DNA from: Streptomyces sp. NRRL F-2580
GTDB taxonomy: Bacteria; Actinomycetota; Actinomycetes; Streptomycetales; Streptomycetaceae
Assembly: GCF_000720115.1 (NCBI RefSeq)
Contig: NZ_JOIR01000003.1
Coordinates: 248,001 to 312,000 of the forward strand
Length of the DNA stretch: 64,000 nucleotides
Reading direction: 5' to 3'
In this document: positions 53,813-63,604 of the stretch, piece after piece
How positions within the stretch are numbered: position 1 is the stretch's first letter
Layout of the letters: each line of letters starts with the position of its first letter
Translations under genes and position numbers: made by a program
The notes under the pieces: model-generated
The model's database searches: none
Seen by the model: the letters and a program-made list of their open reading frames with translations, nothing else
What the model was told of the DNA's origin: nothing

Positions 53813-55060
53813 TCAGACGGTGGGCCGCAGGCGGGCCTGGTCCATCGGGTTGCGGCCTTCCTCGGTGCCCTTGAGCAGCGCGCTGCCCTGGCGCCAGTCC
53901 TTCCAGTCCATGTTCCAGTCGCCGAAGCCGTTGCCGAAGACGTCCATGTCGTCGCCGATGCTGTTGATCACCTTGACGATGTCACCCTCGGTGATGTTCT
54001 CGTAGAACCAGGCGGCGTTTCCGGTGCTCATGCCGGTGCATCCGTGGCTGACGTTCTCGTAGCCCTGGGAGCCGACGGACCACGGCGCGGCGTGGACGTA
54101 TTCACCACTCCAGGTGACGCGGGTGGCGTAGTAGACGGGCAGGTTGTAGTACTCGCTGCCGCCGATGCCCACGGTGTCGCCGCGCATCTGGACGAAGTAC
54201 TGCTTGCCCAGCACCACCTTGACCCCGTTGCGGGTGGAGAAGCCGGGCTTTCCGGTGGTCACCGGGATGGTGTTGATCACTTCTCCGTTGCGCCGGAACG
54301 TGAGGTAGTGCGCGGAGGCGTCGGTGGTGACCTCGACCCGGTCCCCGATCTCCAGCTTCACGGGCTTGGCCGCGACCCCGTGGAGCTCGTCGGTGATCCT
54401 GATGCCCTCCAGGTTGCTCCGTACGGAAACGGTGGAGTGGGCGGGCCAGTAGTCCTTGGGCCTGTAGTGGAGGTTCTTGTCGTCCACCCAGTGCCAGGCG
54501 CCCTCGACGCCGGCCGGGGCGTCGACGATCAGGCCCCGTTCCACGATGGCCCGGGCGGCCTTGTCCTTGACCGGCTCACTGAGCTCGGCCGTGAGGGGCT
54601 GTCCGACGCCGTATTTGCCCTCCTCGGGGCCGAATTCGACCTTGAGGACTCCCTTGGACGGGGTGGTGTCGAACGTCAGCGTGCGCTGCCCCGGAGCGCC
54701 CCGCTCGTCCTCGGTGCGCACGGTGACCGTGTAGCGGACTCCTGAGGCCATCGGGACGGTGCTGTGCCAGCGGTCGCCCTTCGCGCTCAGTTCGCCCGCC
54801 AGGCGGCGGCCGTGGGTGTCCACGGCCAGCACGTCGGTGATCCGGCCGCCTCCGGCCTTGGCGGTGATTTCGAGGGGCTTGTCGGGGTCCACGGGGCGGC
54901 TGCCCGCGGTCTGGTTGAAGGCGACCTGATCGCCCGCGTCGTACGGGCGGGCTGACAGCGGGTTCTTGTCGCCGGACCCGCATGCGGTGGCGCCGGCCCC
55001 GAGGGACGCGACCAGCAGGGAGCAGCTGAGTACCGTCCAAAGACGCGGTGAGTGGTTCAT
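53813..55060 (-). CDS. L,D-transpeptidase lipoprotein with Ig-like domains
   Basis: 415 aa from ATG 55060; TAGCGT (55068-55073) lies 7 nt upstream, so it is leaderless. N-terminal hydrophobic stretch ends in a lipobox-like GATAC. Two immunoglobulin-like domains (about 35-230) precede the YkuD catalytic domain, with the His/Cys motif YENVSHGCTGMSTGNAAW (catalytic Cys in SHGC). It makes 3-3 cross-links in peptidoglycan. The gene is inserted between the two cytochrome oxidase loci. Confidence 0.93.
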   Translation of the reverse strand: MNHSPRLWTVLSCSLLVASLGAGATACGSGDKNPLSARPYDAGDQVAFNQTAGSRPVDPDKPLEITAKAGGGRITDVLAVDTHGRRLAGELSAKGDRWHSTVPMASGVRYTVTVRTEDERGAPGQRTLTFDTTPSKGVLKVEFGPEEGKYGVGQPLTAELSEPVKDKAARAIVERGLIVDAPAGVEGAWHWVDDKNLHYRPKDYWPAHSTVSVRSNLEGIRITDELHGVAAKPVKLEIGDRVEVTTDASAHYLTFRRNGEVINTIPVTTGKPGFSTRNGVKVVLGKQYFVQMRGDTVGIGGSEYYNLPVYYATRVTWSGEYVHAAPWSVGSQGYENVSHGCTGMSTGNAAWFYENITEGDIVKVINSIGDDMDVFGNGFGDWNMDWKDWRQGSALLKGTEEGRNPMDQARLRPTV

Positions 55061-55115
55061 GGAGCCAACGCTATGAAGATATGACAATTACGGCGCGCGG
55101 GGTGACTGCAAACGA

Positions 55116-55151
55116 GGGGCCCGGACTCCTCCGAAGAGGTGTCCGGGCCCC
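55116..55151 (-). terminator. Terminator of the ctaC-ctaD-ctaF operon
   Basis: GGGGCCCGGAC (55116-55126) pairs with GTCCGGGCCCC (55141-55151), an 11-bp perfect stem with a further small inner pairing, 37 bp beyond the ctaF stop. Confidence 0.8.
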
Positions 55152-55187
55152 AAGTGTGCTCACGCGGCGCGGCCGCGCGGGGTGCTG

Positions 55188-55586
55188 CTACTGGTTCGCG
55201 TTCTCACCGCGGTAGTACTCGTACACCCAGCCCCACAGGCCGATCACGATGATCGGGGCCGAGAAGTACATGAGCCACCAGCCGAAGATGACGCCCATGA
55301 AGGCGAGCGCGCCACCGATGCCCAGCGAGAGCGGCTGCCAGCTGTGCGGGGAGAAGAACCCCAGCTCGCCGGCCTCGTCGGCGACGTCGGCCTCCAGGTT
55401 GTCCTGGGCCATCTCGTCGACGCGCTTGGCCGTGAAGGCCAGGTAGTAGCCGATCATGACGCTCAGGCCGAAGGCCAGGAAGAGCGCGGTGGTTCCGACG
55501 GGCTCCTTCGACCACACGCCGTACACGACGGCCATGATCAGGATGAAGAAGGAGAGCCAGAGGAACATCTTGCCCTGGATCTTCAC
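55188..55586 (-). CDS. ctaF: Cytochrome c oxidase subunit IV (actinobacterial CtaF)
   Basis: 132 aa with four membrane helices: [57 protein letters not shown] and [18 protein letters not shown]. This small subunit is specific to actinobacterial aa3 oxidases. It overlaps the ctaD stop by 4 bp and is the last gene of the unit. Confidence 0.94.
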   Translation of the reverse strand: MKIQGKMFLWLSFFILIMAVVYGVWSKEPVGTTALFLAFGLSVMIGYYLAFTAKRVDEMAQDNLEADVADEAGELGFFSPHSWQPLSLGIGGALAFMGVIFGWWLMYFSAPIIVIGLWGWVYEYYRGENANQ

Positions 55587-57319
55587 TTGCCGGCCTCCTT
55601 GTCACCGGTGAGGGCCTTGGTGCCGCCAGCGGTGTGGTCCTCGAGGTGGTCGAGGGCCGCGATCTCAGGGTGGTGCAGGTCGAACGCGGGCGATTCCGAC
55701 CGGATGCGCGGCAGGGTGAGGAAGTTGTGCCGCGGCGGCGGGCAGGACGTCGCCCACTCGAGCGAACGGCCGTAGCCCCACGGGTCGTCGACCTCGATCT
55801 TCTTGCCGTACTTCGCCGTCTTCCAGACGTTGTACATGAACGGAAGCATCGACATGCCGAGCAGGAAGGAGCTGATCGTCGAGATCGTGTTCAGCGTGGT
55901 GAAGCCGTCGGCCGCGAGGTAGTCCGCGTAACGACGCGGCATGCCCTCGGCACCCAGCCAGTGCTGCACCAGGAACGTGCCGTGGAAGCCGATGAACAGC
56001 GTCCAGAAGGTGATCTTGCCGAGGCGCTCGTCCAGCATCTTGCCCGTGAACTTCGGCCACCAGAAGTGGAAGCCGGCGAACATCGCGAAGACCACGGTGC
56101 CGAAGACGACGTAGTGGAAGTGCGCGACGACGAAGTACGAGTCGGAGACGTGGAAGTCCATCGGGGGCGAGGCCAGGATGACGCCGGTCAGACCACCGAA
56201 GGTGAAGGTGACCAGGAAGCCGATCGTCCAGAGCATCGGGGTCTCGAAGGACAGCGAGCCCTTCCACATGGTGCCGATCCAGTTGAAGAACTTCACACCG
56301 GTCGGTACCGCGATCAGGAAGGTCATGAAGGAGAAGAACGGCAGCAGCACACCGCCGGTGACGTACATGTGGTGGGCCCACACGGTCACCGAGAGGCCGG
56401 CGATCGCGATCGTCGCGGCGATCAGGCCGATGTAACCGAACATCGGCTTGCGCGAGAAGACCGGAATGATCTCGGAAACGATTCCGAAGAATGGCAGCGC
56501 GATGATGTACACCTCTGGGTGTCCGAAGAACCAGAAGAGGTGTTGCCAGAGCAATGCGCCGCCGTTCGCGGCATCGAACACATGCGCACCGAACTTGCGG
56601 TCGGCCTCCAGCGCGAAGAGCGCGGCGGCCAGCACCGGGAAGGCGAGCAGGACCAGGACACCGGTCAGCAGCACGTTCCAGGTGAAGATCGGCATGCGGA
56701 ACATCGTCATGCCGGGTGCGCGCATGCAGATGATCGTGGTGATGAAGTTGACCGAGCCGAGGATCGTACCGAAGCCGGAGAAGGCCAGACCCATGATCCA
56801 CATGTCGGCGCCGATGCCCGGCGAGCGGACCGCGTCCGACAGCGGGGAGTAGGCGAACCAGCCGAAGTCGGCGGCGCCGTTCGGCGTCACGAAGCCGGCC
56901 ACCGCGATGGTCGAGCCGAAGAGGTACAGCCAGTACGCGAACATGTTCAGCCGCGGGAACGCCACGTCGGGCGCACCGATCTGCAGCGGCATGATCCAGT
57001 TCGCGAAGCCCGCGAAGAGCGGGGTGGCGAACATCAGCAGCATGATCGTGCCATGCATGGTGAACGCCTGGTTGAACTGCTCGTTCGACATGATCTGCGT
57101 GCCCGGACGAGCCAGCTCGGCGCGCATGAAGAGCGCCAGCAGGCCGCCGATGATGAAGAACACGAACGACGTCAGCAGGTACATCGTGCCGATGGTCTTG
57201 TGGTCGGTGGTGGTGAGCCACTTCACGACCACGTTGCCCGGCTGCTTGCGCCGTACCGGCAGCTCGTTCTCGTACGAGTCAGCTGCGGCGGCACCCTGGG
57301 ATTCGTTGAGGATGCTCAC
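55583..57319 (-). CDS. ctaD: Cytochrome c oxidase subunit I
   Basis: 578 aa from GTG 57319, overlapping the ctaC stop (GTGA). Twelve membrane helices carry haem a and the haem a3-CuB site: [16 protein letters not shown], the HPEVYI element in [17 protein letters not shown] (CuB His cross-linked to Tyr), and [11 protein letters not shown] and [17 protein letters not shown] later. It reduces O2 to water and pumps protons. Earlier in-frame codons (to 57493) have no supporting start. Confidence 0.97.
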   Translation of the reverse strand: MSILNESQGAAAADSYENELPVRRKQPGNVVVKWLTTTDHKTIGTMYLLTSFVFFIIGGLLALFMRAELARPGTQIMSNEQFNQAFTMHGTIMLLMFATPLFAGFANWIMPLQIGAPDVAFPRLNMFAYWLYLFGSTIAVAGFVTPNGAADFGWFAYSPLSDAVRSPGIGADMWIMGLAFSGFGTILGSVNFITTIICMRAPGMTMFRMPIFTWNVLLTGVLVLLAFPVLAAALFALEADRKFGAHVFDAANGGALLWQHLFWFFGHPEVYIIALPFFGIVSEIIPVFSRKPMFGYIGLIAATIAIAGLSVTVWAHHMYVTGGVLLPFFSFMTFLIAVPTGVKFFNWIGTMWKGSLSFETPMLWTIGFLVTFTFGGLTGVILASPPMDFHVSDSYFVVAHFHYVVFGTVVFAMFAGFHFWWPKFTGKMLDERLGKITFWTLFIGFHGTFLVQHWLGAEGMPRRYADYLAADGFTTLNTISTISSFLLGMSMLPFMYNVWKTAKYGKKIEVDDPWGYGRSLEWATSCPPPRHNFLTLPRIRSESPAFDLHHPEIAALDHLEDHTAGGTKALTGDKEAGK

Positions 57320-58287
57320 AGTTTGTTCACTTCCGCATTCCGGGCCGGGTCGGTCTGCTGGATGCCGGCGGGCAGGAAGCCGGTCTGGCCCTTCTCGGCC
57401 AGCTCCTTCAGGTACGCCTGGTACTTCTCGGGCGAGACCACCTTGACGTTGAAGAGCATCCGGGAGTGGTCGACGCCGCAGAGCTCGGCGCACTTGCCCA
57501 TGAAGGTGCCCTCTTGGGTCGGGGTGACCTCGAAGACGTTGGTGTGGCCCGGGATGACGTCCTGCTTGAACAGGAAGGGGACCACCCAGAAGGAGTGGAT
57601 GACGTCATTGGACGACAGGATGAAGCGGACCTTCTCACCCTTGGGCAGGACCAGGGTCGGACCCGGGTTGCCCGTCTGGGGGTTCCTGTCGCCCGGGACG
57701 CCCTTCTCGTAGACGCCCTCGGCGCCCGCCGGGAAGGCCTTCGCGAAGCGGTCCGGGATCGAGGCGAGCTCCTTGGGAACCTCGCCCGTCTTCGGGGTCG
57801 CCGCGTCGCCGTCGACGTTCTCGACGTAGTTGAAGCCCCAGCTCCACTGGAAGCCGATCACGTTGATCGTGTGCGCCGGCTTGGAGAGGGCGAGCAGCTT
57901 CGACTCGTCACGCGCGGTGAAGTAGAAGAGCACCGAGACGATGATGAGCGGGACCACGGTGTACAGCGCCTCGATGGGCATGTTGTACCGGGTCTGCGGG
58001 GGGACCTCCACCTTCGTCCGGCTGCGCCGGTGGAAGATGACGCTCCAGATGATCAGGCCCCAGACCAGGATGCCCGTGACGAGCGCGGCCGCCCAGGATC
58101 CCTGCCACAGGGAGAGGATGCGCGGCGCCTCCTCGGTTACCGGAGTCGGCATTCCGAGGCGGGGGAAGTCTTTCCATGTATACGAGCAACCAGTGGCGGT
58201 CGCCAGGACCACGCCCGCAGTCAGCGCCTGCAGCAGCTTCCGCCGCATCGGGCGCCGCGGCGAGCGGTCGGAGCCGTAGGGACTCAC
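57316..58287 (-). CDS. ctaC: Cytochrome c oxidase subunit II
   Basis: 323 aa from GTG 58287, with GGGAAGG 6 nt upstream. A lipoprotein-type signal ends TATGC-SYTW; two membrane helices follow (about residues 70-95 and 115-135). The CuA-binding motif is [12 protein letters not shown] near the C-terminus, with HSFWVVPF upstream supplying a His. It accepts electrons from the di-haem cytochrome of the bc1 complex. First gene of ctaC-ctaD-ctaF. Confidence 0.96.
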   Translation of the reverse strand: MSPYGSDRSPRRPMRRKLLQALTAGVVLATATGCSYTWKDFPRLGMPTPVTEEAPRILSLWQGSWAAALVTGILVWGLIIWSVIFHRRSRTKVEVPPQTRYNMPIEALYTVVPLIIVSVLFYFTARDESKLLALSKPAHTINVIGFQWSWGFNYVENVDGDAATPKTGEVPKELASIPDRFAKAFPAGAEGVYEKGVPGDRNPQTGNPGPTLVLPKGEKVRFILSSNDVIHSFWVVPFLFKQDVIPGHTNVFEVTPTQEGTFMGKCAELCGVDHSRMLFNVKVVSPEKYQAYLKELAEKGQTGFLPAGIQQTDPARNAEVNKL

Positions 58288-58367
58288 GTAGCGCCTTCCC
58301 GAGAGTCTCGGCCCGCGCGGCCGGCCGCGGCCGTGTTCGGGTCGGTCGCCGGCCCTGACGCAGGCAG

Positions 58368-58396
58368 GGGTTTGGATGTTTATGCGGACCAAACCC
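58368..58396. promoter_or_regulatory. Inverted repeat upstream of ctaC
   Basis: GGGTTTGG (58368-58375) and CCAAACCC (58389-58396) are perfect 8-bp arms with a 13-bp A/T-rich spacer (ATGTTTATGCGGA), about 80 bp before ctaC and 180 bp before the divergent desulfurase gene. It is a plausible operator or the ctaC promoter core. Confidence 0.4.
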
Positions 58397-58578
58397 TACT
58401 GGACGCTATTTGGGGTCGCGCGGGGAGGGTGCCCAACGCGCCGCTACAGCCCCCGAAGGGATGGATCCGCCGTCCGGGGGACGGTGCGAATGGCCCTGAA
58501 TGGCGGGCTCCGGGGCACAACTGACGCCCCCTGACCTCGAACGCTCCCGGAGTCACCACCTTGCCTTACGGTGGCCGG

Positions 58579-59958
58579 ATGCCGTACTTCGACAGCGCGT
58601 CCGCCGCCCCCCTGCACCCCGTGGCCCGGCAGGCGTTGCAGGCCTCCCTGGACGAGGGCTGGGCCGATCCGGCCAGGCTGTACCGGGAGGGCAGGCGCGC
58701 CCGGCTGTTGCTGGACGCGGCACGGGAGGCCGCGGCGGAGGCGGTGGGATGCCGCGCCGACGAGCTCGTGTTCACTCCTTCGGGAACGCACGCGGTTCAC
58801 ACGGGAGTGGCGGGGGCCCTCGCGGGGCGCCGACGAGTCGGGGGCCATCTGGCCATGTCGGCGGTCGAACACAGTTCTGTACTGCACGCGGCGGCGACGC
58901 ACGAGGCGCACGGCGGGACGGTGACCGAGGTTCCGGTGGACCGGTACGGCGCGGTGACCGCGGCCGGCTACGCGGACGCGCTCCTCCCGACGACCGCCCT
59001 CGCCTGCCTCCAGTCGGCCAACCACGAGGTGGGCACGGTCCAGCCGGTGGCGGAGGTGGCCGAGGTCTGTGCGGCGGCCGGGGTGCCGTTGCTGGTGGAC
59101 GCGGCGCAGTCGCTGGGCTGGGGCCCGGTGGAGGGCGCCTGGTCGGTCCTGGCCGCGAGCGCCCACAAGTGGGGCGGCCCGCCCGGGGTCGGCCTGCTTG
59201 CGGTCCGCAAGGGAGTCCGGTTCGCCCCCCAACACCCCTCCGACGAGCGGGAGTCGGGGCGCTCCCCCGGTTTCGCGAACCTCCCCGCGATCGTGGCGGC
59301 GGCGGCGTCGCTGCGGGCCGTACGGGCCGAGGCCGACGCGGAGGCGGCCCGGCTGCGGATCCTGGTGGACCGCATCCGGCGCCGGGTGGTGCGGCTGGTC
59401 CCGGACGTGGAGGTGGTCGGCGACGCGGAGCGGCGGCTGCCGCACCTGGTCACCTTCTCCTGCCTGTACGTCGACGGGGAGACCCTGCTGCACGAGCTGG
59501 ACCGGGCGGGCTTCTCGGTCTCCTCGGGCTCCTCGTGCACGAGCTCCACGCTGACCCCCAGCCACGTGCTGCGGGCGATGGGCGTGCTGTCGGAGGGGAA
59601 CGTACGGGTGTCCCTGCCGCCGGGGACCACGGCGGAGGAGGTCAACGCGTTCCTGGAGGTGCTGCCGGGTGCGGTGGCGGGCGTACGGGAGCGGCTCGGG
59701 GTCTCGCACCCCCCGGCGGTGCAGCCGGTGGCGGACACCCTGGAGCTCGACGCGCTCGGCCTGCGGTGCCCGCAGCCGGTGATCGAACTGGCCCGGGCCA
59801 TTTTCCGGGTACCGGTGGGCGGCACGGTCACGGTCGTCTCCGACGACGAGGTGGCCCGGCTGGACATCCCCGCGTGGTGCGCGATGCGGGGGCAGGAGTA
59901 CGTGGGCGAAACTCCCCGCGCGGCCGGCTCCGCGTACACGGTCCGCCGCCTGCTCTGA
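58579..59958 (+). CDS. Cysteine desulfurase fused to a TusA-type sulfur carrier
   Basis: 459 aa from ATG 58579; TACGGT (58567-58572) lies 6 nt upstream, so it is likely leaderless. Residues 1-375 are a class V PLP cysteine desulfurase: PYFDSASAAPLHP, SAVEHSSVLHAA, SANHEVGTVQP, LLVDAAQSLGWGP, PLP lysine K197 in SAHKWGGPPGVG and catalytic C320 in SSGSSCTSSTLTPSHVL. Residues about 388-459 are a TusA domain with the acceptor Cys C397 in GLRCPQPVIELARAI. Sulfur could thus pass from cysteine to the carrier within one chain. The final acceptor is unknown. Confidence 0.93.
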   Translation: MPYFDSASAAPLHPVARQALQASLDEGWADPARLYREGRRARLLLDAAREAAAEAVGCRADELVFTPSGTHAVHTGVAGALAGRRRVGGHLAMSAVEHSSVLHAAATHEAHGGTVTEVPVDRYGAVTAAGYADALLPTTALACLQSANHEVGTVQPVAEVAEVCAAAGVPLLVDAAQSLGWGPVEGAWSVLAASAHKWGGPPGVGLLAVRKGVRFAPQHPSDERESGRSPGFANLPAIVAAAASLRAVRAEADAEAARLRILVDRIRRRVVRLVPDVEVVGDAERRLPHLVTFSCLYVDGETLLHELDRAGFSVSSGSSCTSSTLTPSHVLRAMGVLSEGNVRVSLPPGTTAEEVNAFLEVLPGAVAGVRERLGVSHPPAVQPVADTLELDALGLRCPQPVIELARAIFRVPVGGTVTVVSDDEVARLDIPAWCAMRGQEYVGETPRAAGSAYTVRRLL

Positions 59959-60002
59959 CCCGCGCTCCGCCCGGACCCGCGCAAATCCGGCCCCGGGCGC
60001 AC

Positions 60003-60065
60003 CGGGCTCCGCCCGGAGCCGGGGCTCCGCCCCGAACCCCGCTCCTCAAACGCCGGAGGGGCTGA
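60003..60065. repeat. Dispersed intergenic repeat, copy 6
   Basis: CGGGCTCCGCCCG and GGGGCTCCGCCCC hairpins precede the core CTCAAACGCCGGAGGGGCTG (ending 60064). The inverted partner arm is missing here, so this is a half copy. It lies between convergent genes ending at 59958 and 60108. Confidence 0.75.
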
Positions 60066-60107
60066 CATACGGAGGCGGAGTCCCGGGCGGCGGCGCCGTC
60101 AGCCGGG

Positions 60108-61082
60108 TCAGGACAGGTGGGCGCGGACCTCGGCGGCGGCTTCGTCGCCGTAGGCCTTCGTGAAGCGCTCCATGAAGTGGGCCCGGGCCAGGGTGTACTC
60201 CTGGGTGCCGAGCGTCTCGATGACCAGCGTCGCGAGCATGCAGCCGACCTGCGCCGCCCGCTCCAGGCCCACACCCCACGCCAGCCCCGTCAGGAACCCG
60301 GCACGGAACGCGTCGCCGACACCCGTCGGGTCGACCTTCGCGGTCTCCTCCGGGCAGCCGACCACGACCGGAGCCTCGCCGACCCGCTCGATCTTGACTC
60401 CGTTGGAGCCGAGCGTGGTCACGCGCGTGCCGACCTTCGCGAGGATCTCCGCGTCCGTCCAGCCCGACTTCGACTCGATGAGGCCCTTCTCGTACTCGTT
60501 CGAGAAGAGGAAGGTCGCGCCCTCCATCAGGGTGCGGATGTTGTCGCCGTCCATGCGGGCGATCTGCTGCGAGAAGTCGGCGGCGAAGGGGATCCCCCGC
60601 GTGCGGCACTCCTCCGTGTGGCGCAGCATCGCCTCGGGGTCGTCCGCGCCGATGAGGACCAGGTCCAGTCCGCCGACCCGGTCGGCCACGGACTTCAGCT
60701 CGATCAGGCGGGCCTCGCTCATCGCGCCCGTGTAGAAGGAGCCGATCTGGTTGTGGTCGGAGTCCGTGGTGCACACGAAGCGCGCGGTGTGCAGCACCTC
60801 GGAGATCCGGACGGACTCGGTGTCGACGCCGTGCCGGTCCAGCCAGGCGCGGTACTCGTCGAAGTCGGATCCGGCGGCTCCGACCAGGATCGGGCGGCTG
60901 CCGAGCTGCCCCATGCCGAAGCAGATGTTCGGGCCGACACCGCCCCGGCGCACGTCGAGGTTGTCGACGAGGAAGGAGAGGGAGACCGTGTGCAGCTGGT
61001 CGGCGACCAGCTGGTCGGCGAATCGGCCGGGGAAGGTCATGAGGTGGTCGGTGGCGATGGAGCCGGTGACTGCAATGCGCAC
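60108..61082 (-). CDS. PfkB-family carbohydrate kinase, AdoK-like
   Basis: 324 aa from GTG 61082, with AGGAG 9 nt upstream. PfkB signature 2 is DPTGVGDAFRAGFLTGLAWG, where the Asp is the catalytic base; N-terminal GSIATDHLMTFPGRF and RRGGVGPNICFGMGQLG bind the sugar. The closest remembered relative by synteny and motif is mycobacterial adenosine kinase Rv2202c (AdoK), which is of the PfkB type. Adenosine as substrate is therefore likely but not proven from sequence. Confidence 0.88.
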   Translation of the reverse strand: MRIAVTGSIATDHLMTFPGRFADQLVADQLHTVSLSFLVDNLDVRRGGVGPNICFGMGQLGSRPILVGAAGSDFDEYRAWLDRHGVDTESVRISEVLHTARFVCTTDSDHNQIGSFYTGAMSEARLIELKSVADRVGGLDLVLIGADDPEAMLRHTEECRTRGIPFAADFSQQIARMDGDNIRTLMEGATFLFSNEYEKGLIESKSGWTDAEILAKVGTRVTTLGSNGVKIERVGEAPVVVGCPEETAKVDPTGVGDAFRAGFLTGLAWGVGLERAAQVGCMLATLVIETLGTQEYTLARAHFMERFTKAYGDEAAAEVRAHLS

Positions 61083-61212
61083 GGCGTGGACGCTCCTGCT
61101 GAGGACGGCGGGGACAGTCAAAACTACCCGGTAAGCGACCCCAGGCCGAACCCCAGAAACTACCCCTTAGTAGCTCTTTCTTCGCGAGAGCCCCGATGCC
61201 TACGGTGCCTTC

Positions 61213-61452
61213 ATGACCTACACCGATGGTTTCGGCTACGGCGAGTACACCGCGGACAAGCGCGGCACGGAAGCCCCCCGGCAGCCCGGCCTCACCCGGC
61301 TGCTCGGCGACTGCGCCCGGATGGCCCCGCACTGGGCGGTTCCGGCGGACCCCCGGCCGGCCCGGGTGGCGCCCGCGCAGATCCACGGGATCAGCGTCCC
61401 GCCGGCCTCGGCGCGGCTGATCGCCTCGACCGCGGCGTACGGGGACCAATAG
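61213..61452 (+). CDS. Small protein of unknown function
   Basis: 79 aa from ATG 61213. It has the leaderless pattern: TACGGT (61201-61206) then 6 nt. It is soluble, with TDGFGYGEYTADKRG at the N-terminus and Pro/Ala-rich C-terminal half. No family recognised; a small protein at this place is conserved in Streptomyces as I recall. Normal third-position G/C bias supports it as real. Confidence 0.6.
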   Translation: MTYTDGFGYGEYTADKRGTEAPRQPGLTRLLGDCARMAPHWAVPADPRPARVAPAQIHGISVPPASARLIASTAAYGDQ

Positions 61453-61528
61453 GAGGACGGGAACCGGTTTCGCCCCTGTTCCGTCACACCCGCATCAGAC
61501 ACTGCGGGACCGGAGAAGGAGCGATGCG

Positions 61529-62983
61529 GTGACCAGCGAACAACCCGACACATCACGCGGCACACGACGGCGGCCCGCCTGGGCCGTCGGCTCGATCGCG
61601 GCCGCGGTCCTGCTCGCGGGCGGCGGCACCGCGTACTGGGCGTCCAGCGCCCACGGCGATGGCGGGCCGGGCCACCGTACGGGTGACAGCGCGGCCGCCG
61701 CGCCCCGCGACGCGGGAGATCCCTCGGGCCCGGGCATCGCGCCCGGTGAGCCCGATCCGTCCGGCGAGGGGGTCGTCTACCGGGCCGACGTGCGGCTCCC
61801 GGAGGGCCCGGCCTCCGCGCCGGCCTTCGCCGCCTCGGGCGAGGTCACCTCGGCGGAGGTGGCCCGGCTCGCCGCGGCCCTCGGCATTCCGGGCGAGCCG
61901 CGGCTCGCCGGGGACGTCTGGCTGGCGGGGGAGGCCGCCGACGGGTCCGGCCCGCGGCTCACGGTCAGCCGTACGGCCCCGGGGACGTGGAACTTCTCCC
62001 GCTTCCAGGCGCCGACCAACGGCACCGGGGACGACTGCGCCCGCGGCAAGGACACCTGCGGTCCGGCGACCGTCCCGCGGGACGCCGACGGCACGGTCCC
62101 GGGGGCGGGCAAACCCGAGGCGATGGCCAAGCCGGTGTCCGAGGAGGCCGCCAAGGCCGCCGCGGCCCCCGTGCTGGCCGCCGCGGGGCAGGACGGGGCG
62201 AAGCTCGATGCCCGGCTCACCCAGGGTTCGGTGCGGGTGGTGAGCGCCGATCCGGTGGTCGGCGGGCTGCCCACGCAGGGCTGGTCCACGAAGGTGAGCG
62301 TGGCCGGCGACGGCACGGTCGTCGGCGGCAGCGGCGAGCTGAAGGCACCGGTACGGGCGGCCGAGCAGCCGGTGGTCGGGGCCGTGGAGGCGCTGGCACA
62401 GCTGAACGCGAAGTCGGGCGGCCGGGAGGGCGGCGCCCCCGACCCCAGCGGCTGCGCCAGCGCGGTCCCACTGACGCCGGACGCCCCGGTGGCGGCCACC
62501 GACACGGTGCCGTGCAACCCGGAGCCGCGGCCGATGAAGCCGCCGCGGACGGAGACGGTGCAGGGCGCGGTGCTCGGGCTGGCCCCGGGCACGGTGAACG
62601 GCGCGCGGGGCCTGGTCCCGGCCTGGCTCTTCGAGGTGGCGGGGCGCGGCGGCGCGCCCGCCCACACGGTGGCCCAGCCGGCCGGTGCCGAGCAGAGCAC
62701 CCCCGCCCCGAAGGACGGTCGTACCGTGCCCGGGTTCTCGTACGCGCAGGCCGACCGGAAGCTGACCGTGAACTTCTGGGGCAGCGTGTGCAGCACCTAC
62801 GCCCTGGAGGCGCGGGAGTCGGCCGAGTCGGTCCTGGTGAAGATCACGGACACCCCGAACAAGCCGGGTCAGGCCTGCATCATGCTCGCGCAGGAGATGT
62901 CCCTGACGACGACGCTGCAGCAGCCGCCGGGTGACCGGAAGGTGCTCGACGCGACCACGGGCAAGCCGCTTCCCCGGCAATAG
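61529..62983 (+). CDS. Membrane-anchored extracytoplasmic protein of unknown function
   Basis: 484 aa from GTG 61529, with AAGGAG 7 nt upstream. One N-terminal membrane helix (PAWAVGSIAAAVLLAGGGTAYWAS, about residues 16-38, given as 16-38) anchors a large outside part. A low-complexity linker (DGGPGHRTGDS) leads to a domain with two near-duplicate beta-rich halves ending in a conserved Cys-containing region (WGSVCSTYALEARES). No catalytic motif. Streptomyces homologues are annotated hypothetical; it lies upstream of erpA, convergent. Confidence 0.8.
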   Translation: MTSEQPDTSRGTRRRPAWAVGSIAAAVLLAGGGTAYWASSAHGDGGPGHRTGDSAAAAPRDAGDPSGPGIAPGEPDPSGEGVVYRADVRLPEGPASAPAFAASGEVTSAEVARLAAALGIPGEPRLAGDVWLAGEAADGSGPRLTVSRTAPGTWNFSRFQAPTNGTGDDCARGKDTCGPATVPRDADGTVPGAGKPEAMAKPVSEEAAKAAAAPVLAAAGQDGAKLDARLTQGSVRVVSADPVVGGLPTQGWSTKVSVAGDGTVVGGSGELKAPVRAAEQPVVGAVEALAQLNAKSGGREGGAPDPSGCASAVPLTPDAPVAATDTVPCNPEPRPMKPPRTETVQGAVLGLAPGTVNGARGLVPAWLFEVAGRGGAPAHTVAQPAGAEQSTPAPKDGRTVPGFSYAQADRKLTVNFWGSVCSTYALEARESAESVLVKITDTPNKPGQACIMLAQEMSLTTTLQQPPGDRKVLDATTGKPLPRQ

Positions 62984-63006
62984 CGCTCAGGTCCTCGGGC
63001 ATGCGG

Positions 63007-63049
63007 CGAGGGCCCGCCTCCGGTCGATGTGACCGGAGGCGGGCCCTCG
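63007..63049. terminator. Bidirectional terminator
   Basis: Perfect 19-bp stem (63007-63025 with 63031-63049) and 5-nt loop GATGT between the convergent gene ends at 62983 and 63073. Confidence 0.9.
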
Positions 63050-63072
63050 TCGGACGTGCGGGGGGTTCAGGC

Positions 63073-63429
63073 TTAGCTGAACGAGTCGCCGCAGGCGCAG
63101 GAGCCCGTGGCGTTCGGGTTGTCGATCGTGAAGCCCTGCTTCTCGATGGTGTCGACGAAGTCGATGGACGCGCCGTGGAGGTACGGGGAGCTCATCCGGT
63201 CCGTGACGACCTTCACACCGTCGAAGTCCTTCACGACGTCGCCGTCGAGGGAGCGCTCGTCGAAGAAGAGCTGGTAGCGCAGGCCGGAGCAGCCGCCGGG
63301 CTGGACGGCGACGCGGAGCGCCAGGTCATCGCGGCCTTCCTGCTCCAGGAGGGTCCTGACCTTTTCGGCGGCGGCGTCGGACAGGAGGATGCCGTCGCTC
63401 ACGGTGGTCTTGTCGTCCTGTACGGACAT
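63073..63429 (-). CDS. erpA: Iron-sulfur cluster insertion protein ErpA (HesB/IscA type)
   Basis: 118 aa from ATG 63429, with GGGAG 8 nt upstream. A-type carrier protein that delivers [Fe-S] clusters to targets. The three conserved cysteines are in QPGGCSGLRYQLFF and the C-terminal GSCACGDSF, plus the FVDTIEKQGFTIDNPNATG segment. Adjacent to nadA, whose product needs a [4Fe-4S] cluster, and near the bc1 Rieske and ferredoxin genes that also do. HesB-like Rv2204c lies in the same place in M. tuberculosis (from memory). Confidence 0.93.
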   Translation of the reverse strand: MSVQDDKTTVSDGILLSDAAAEKVRTLLEQEGRDDLALRVAVQPGGCSGLRYQLFFDERSLDGDVVKDFDGVKVVTDRMSSPYLHGASIDFVDTIEKQGFTIDNPNATGSCACGDSFS

Positions 63430-63604
63430 CTGCATTCACTCCCGAAGTGGGCGGCTCCCCGTCGGAGACGGGGAAACGTCGGACTCTTGCCGTCGGTGGC
63501 AACGAGCGGGACCGCGGATTCATTCCGGGACCCGACGCTTGTTTCAGATATTCCATGCTCGCACACCGCGCCCGGGGGTGGGCCCGACGAATCGAGGGCT
63601 GATG

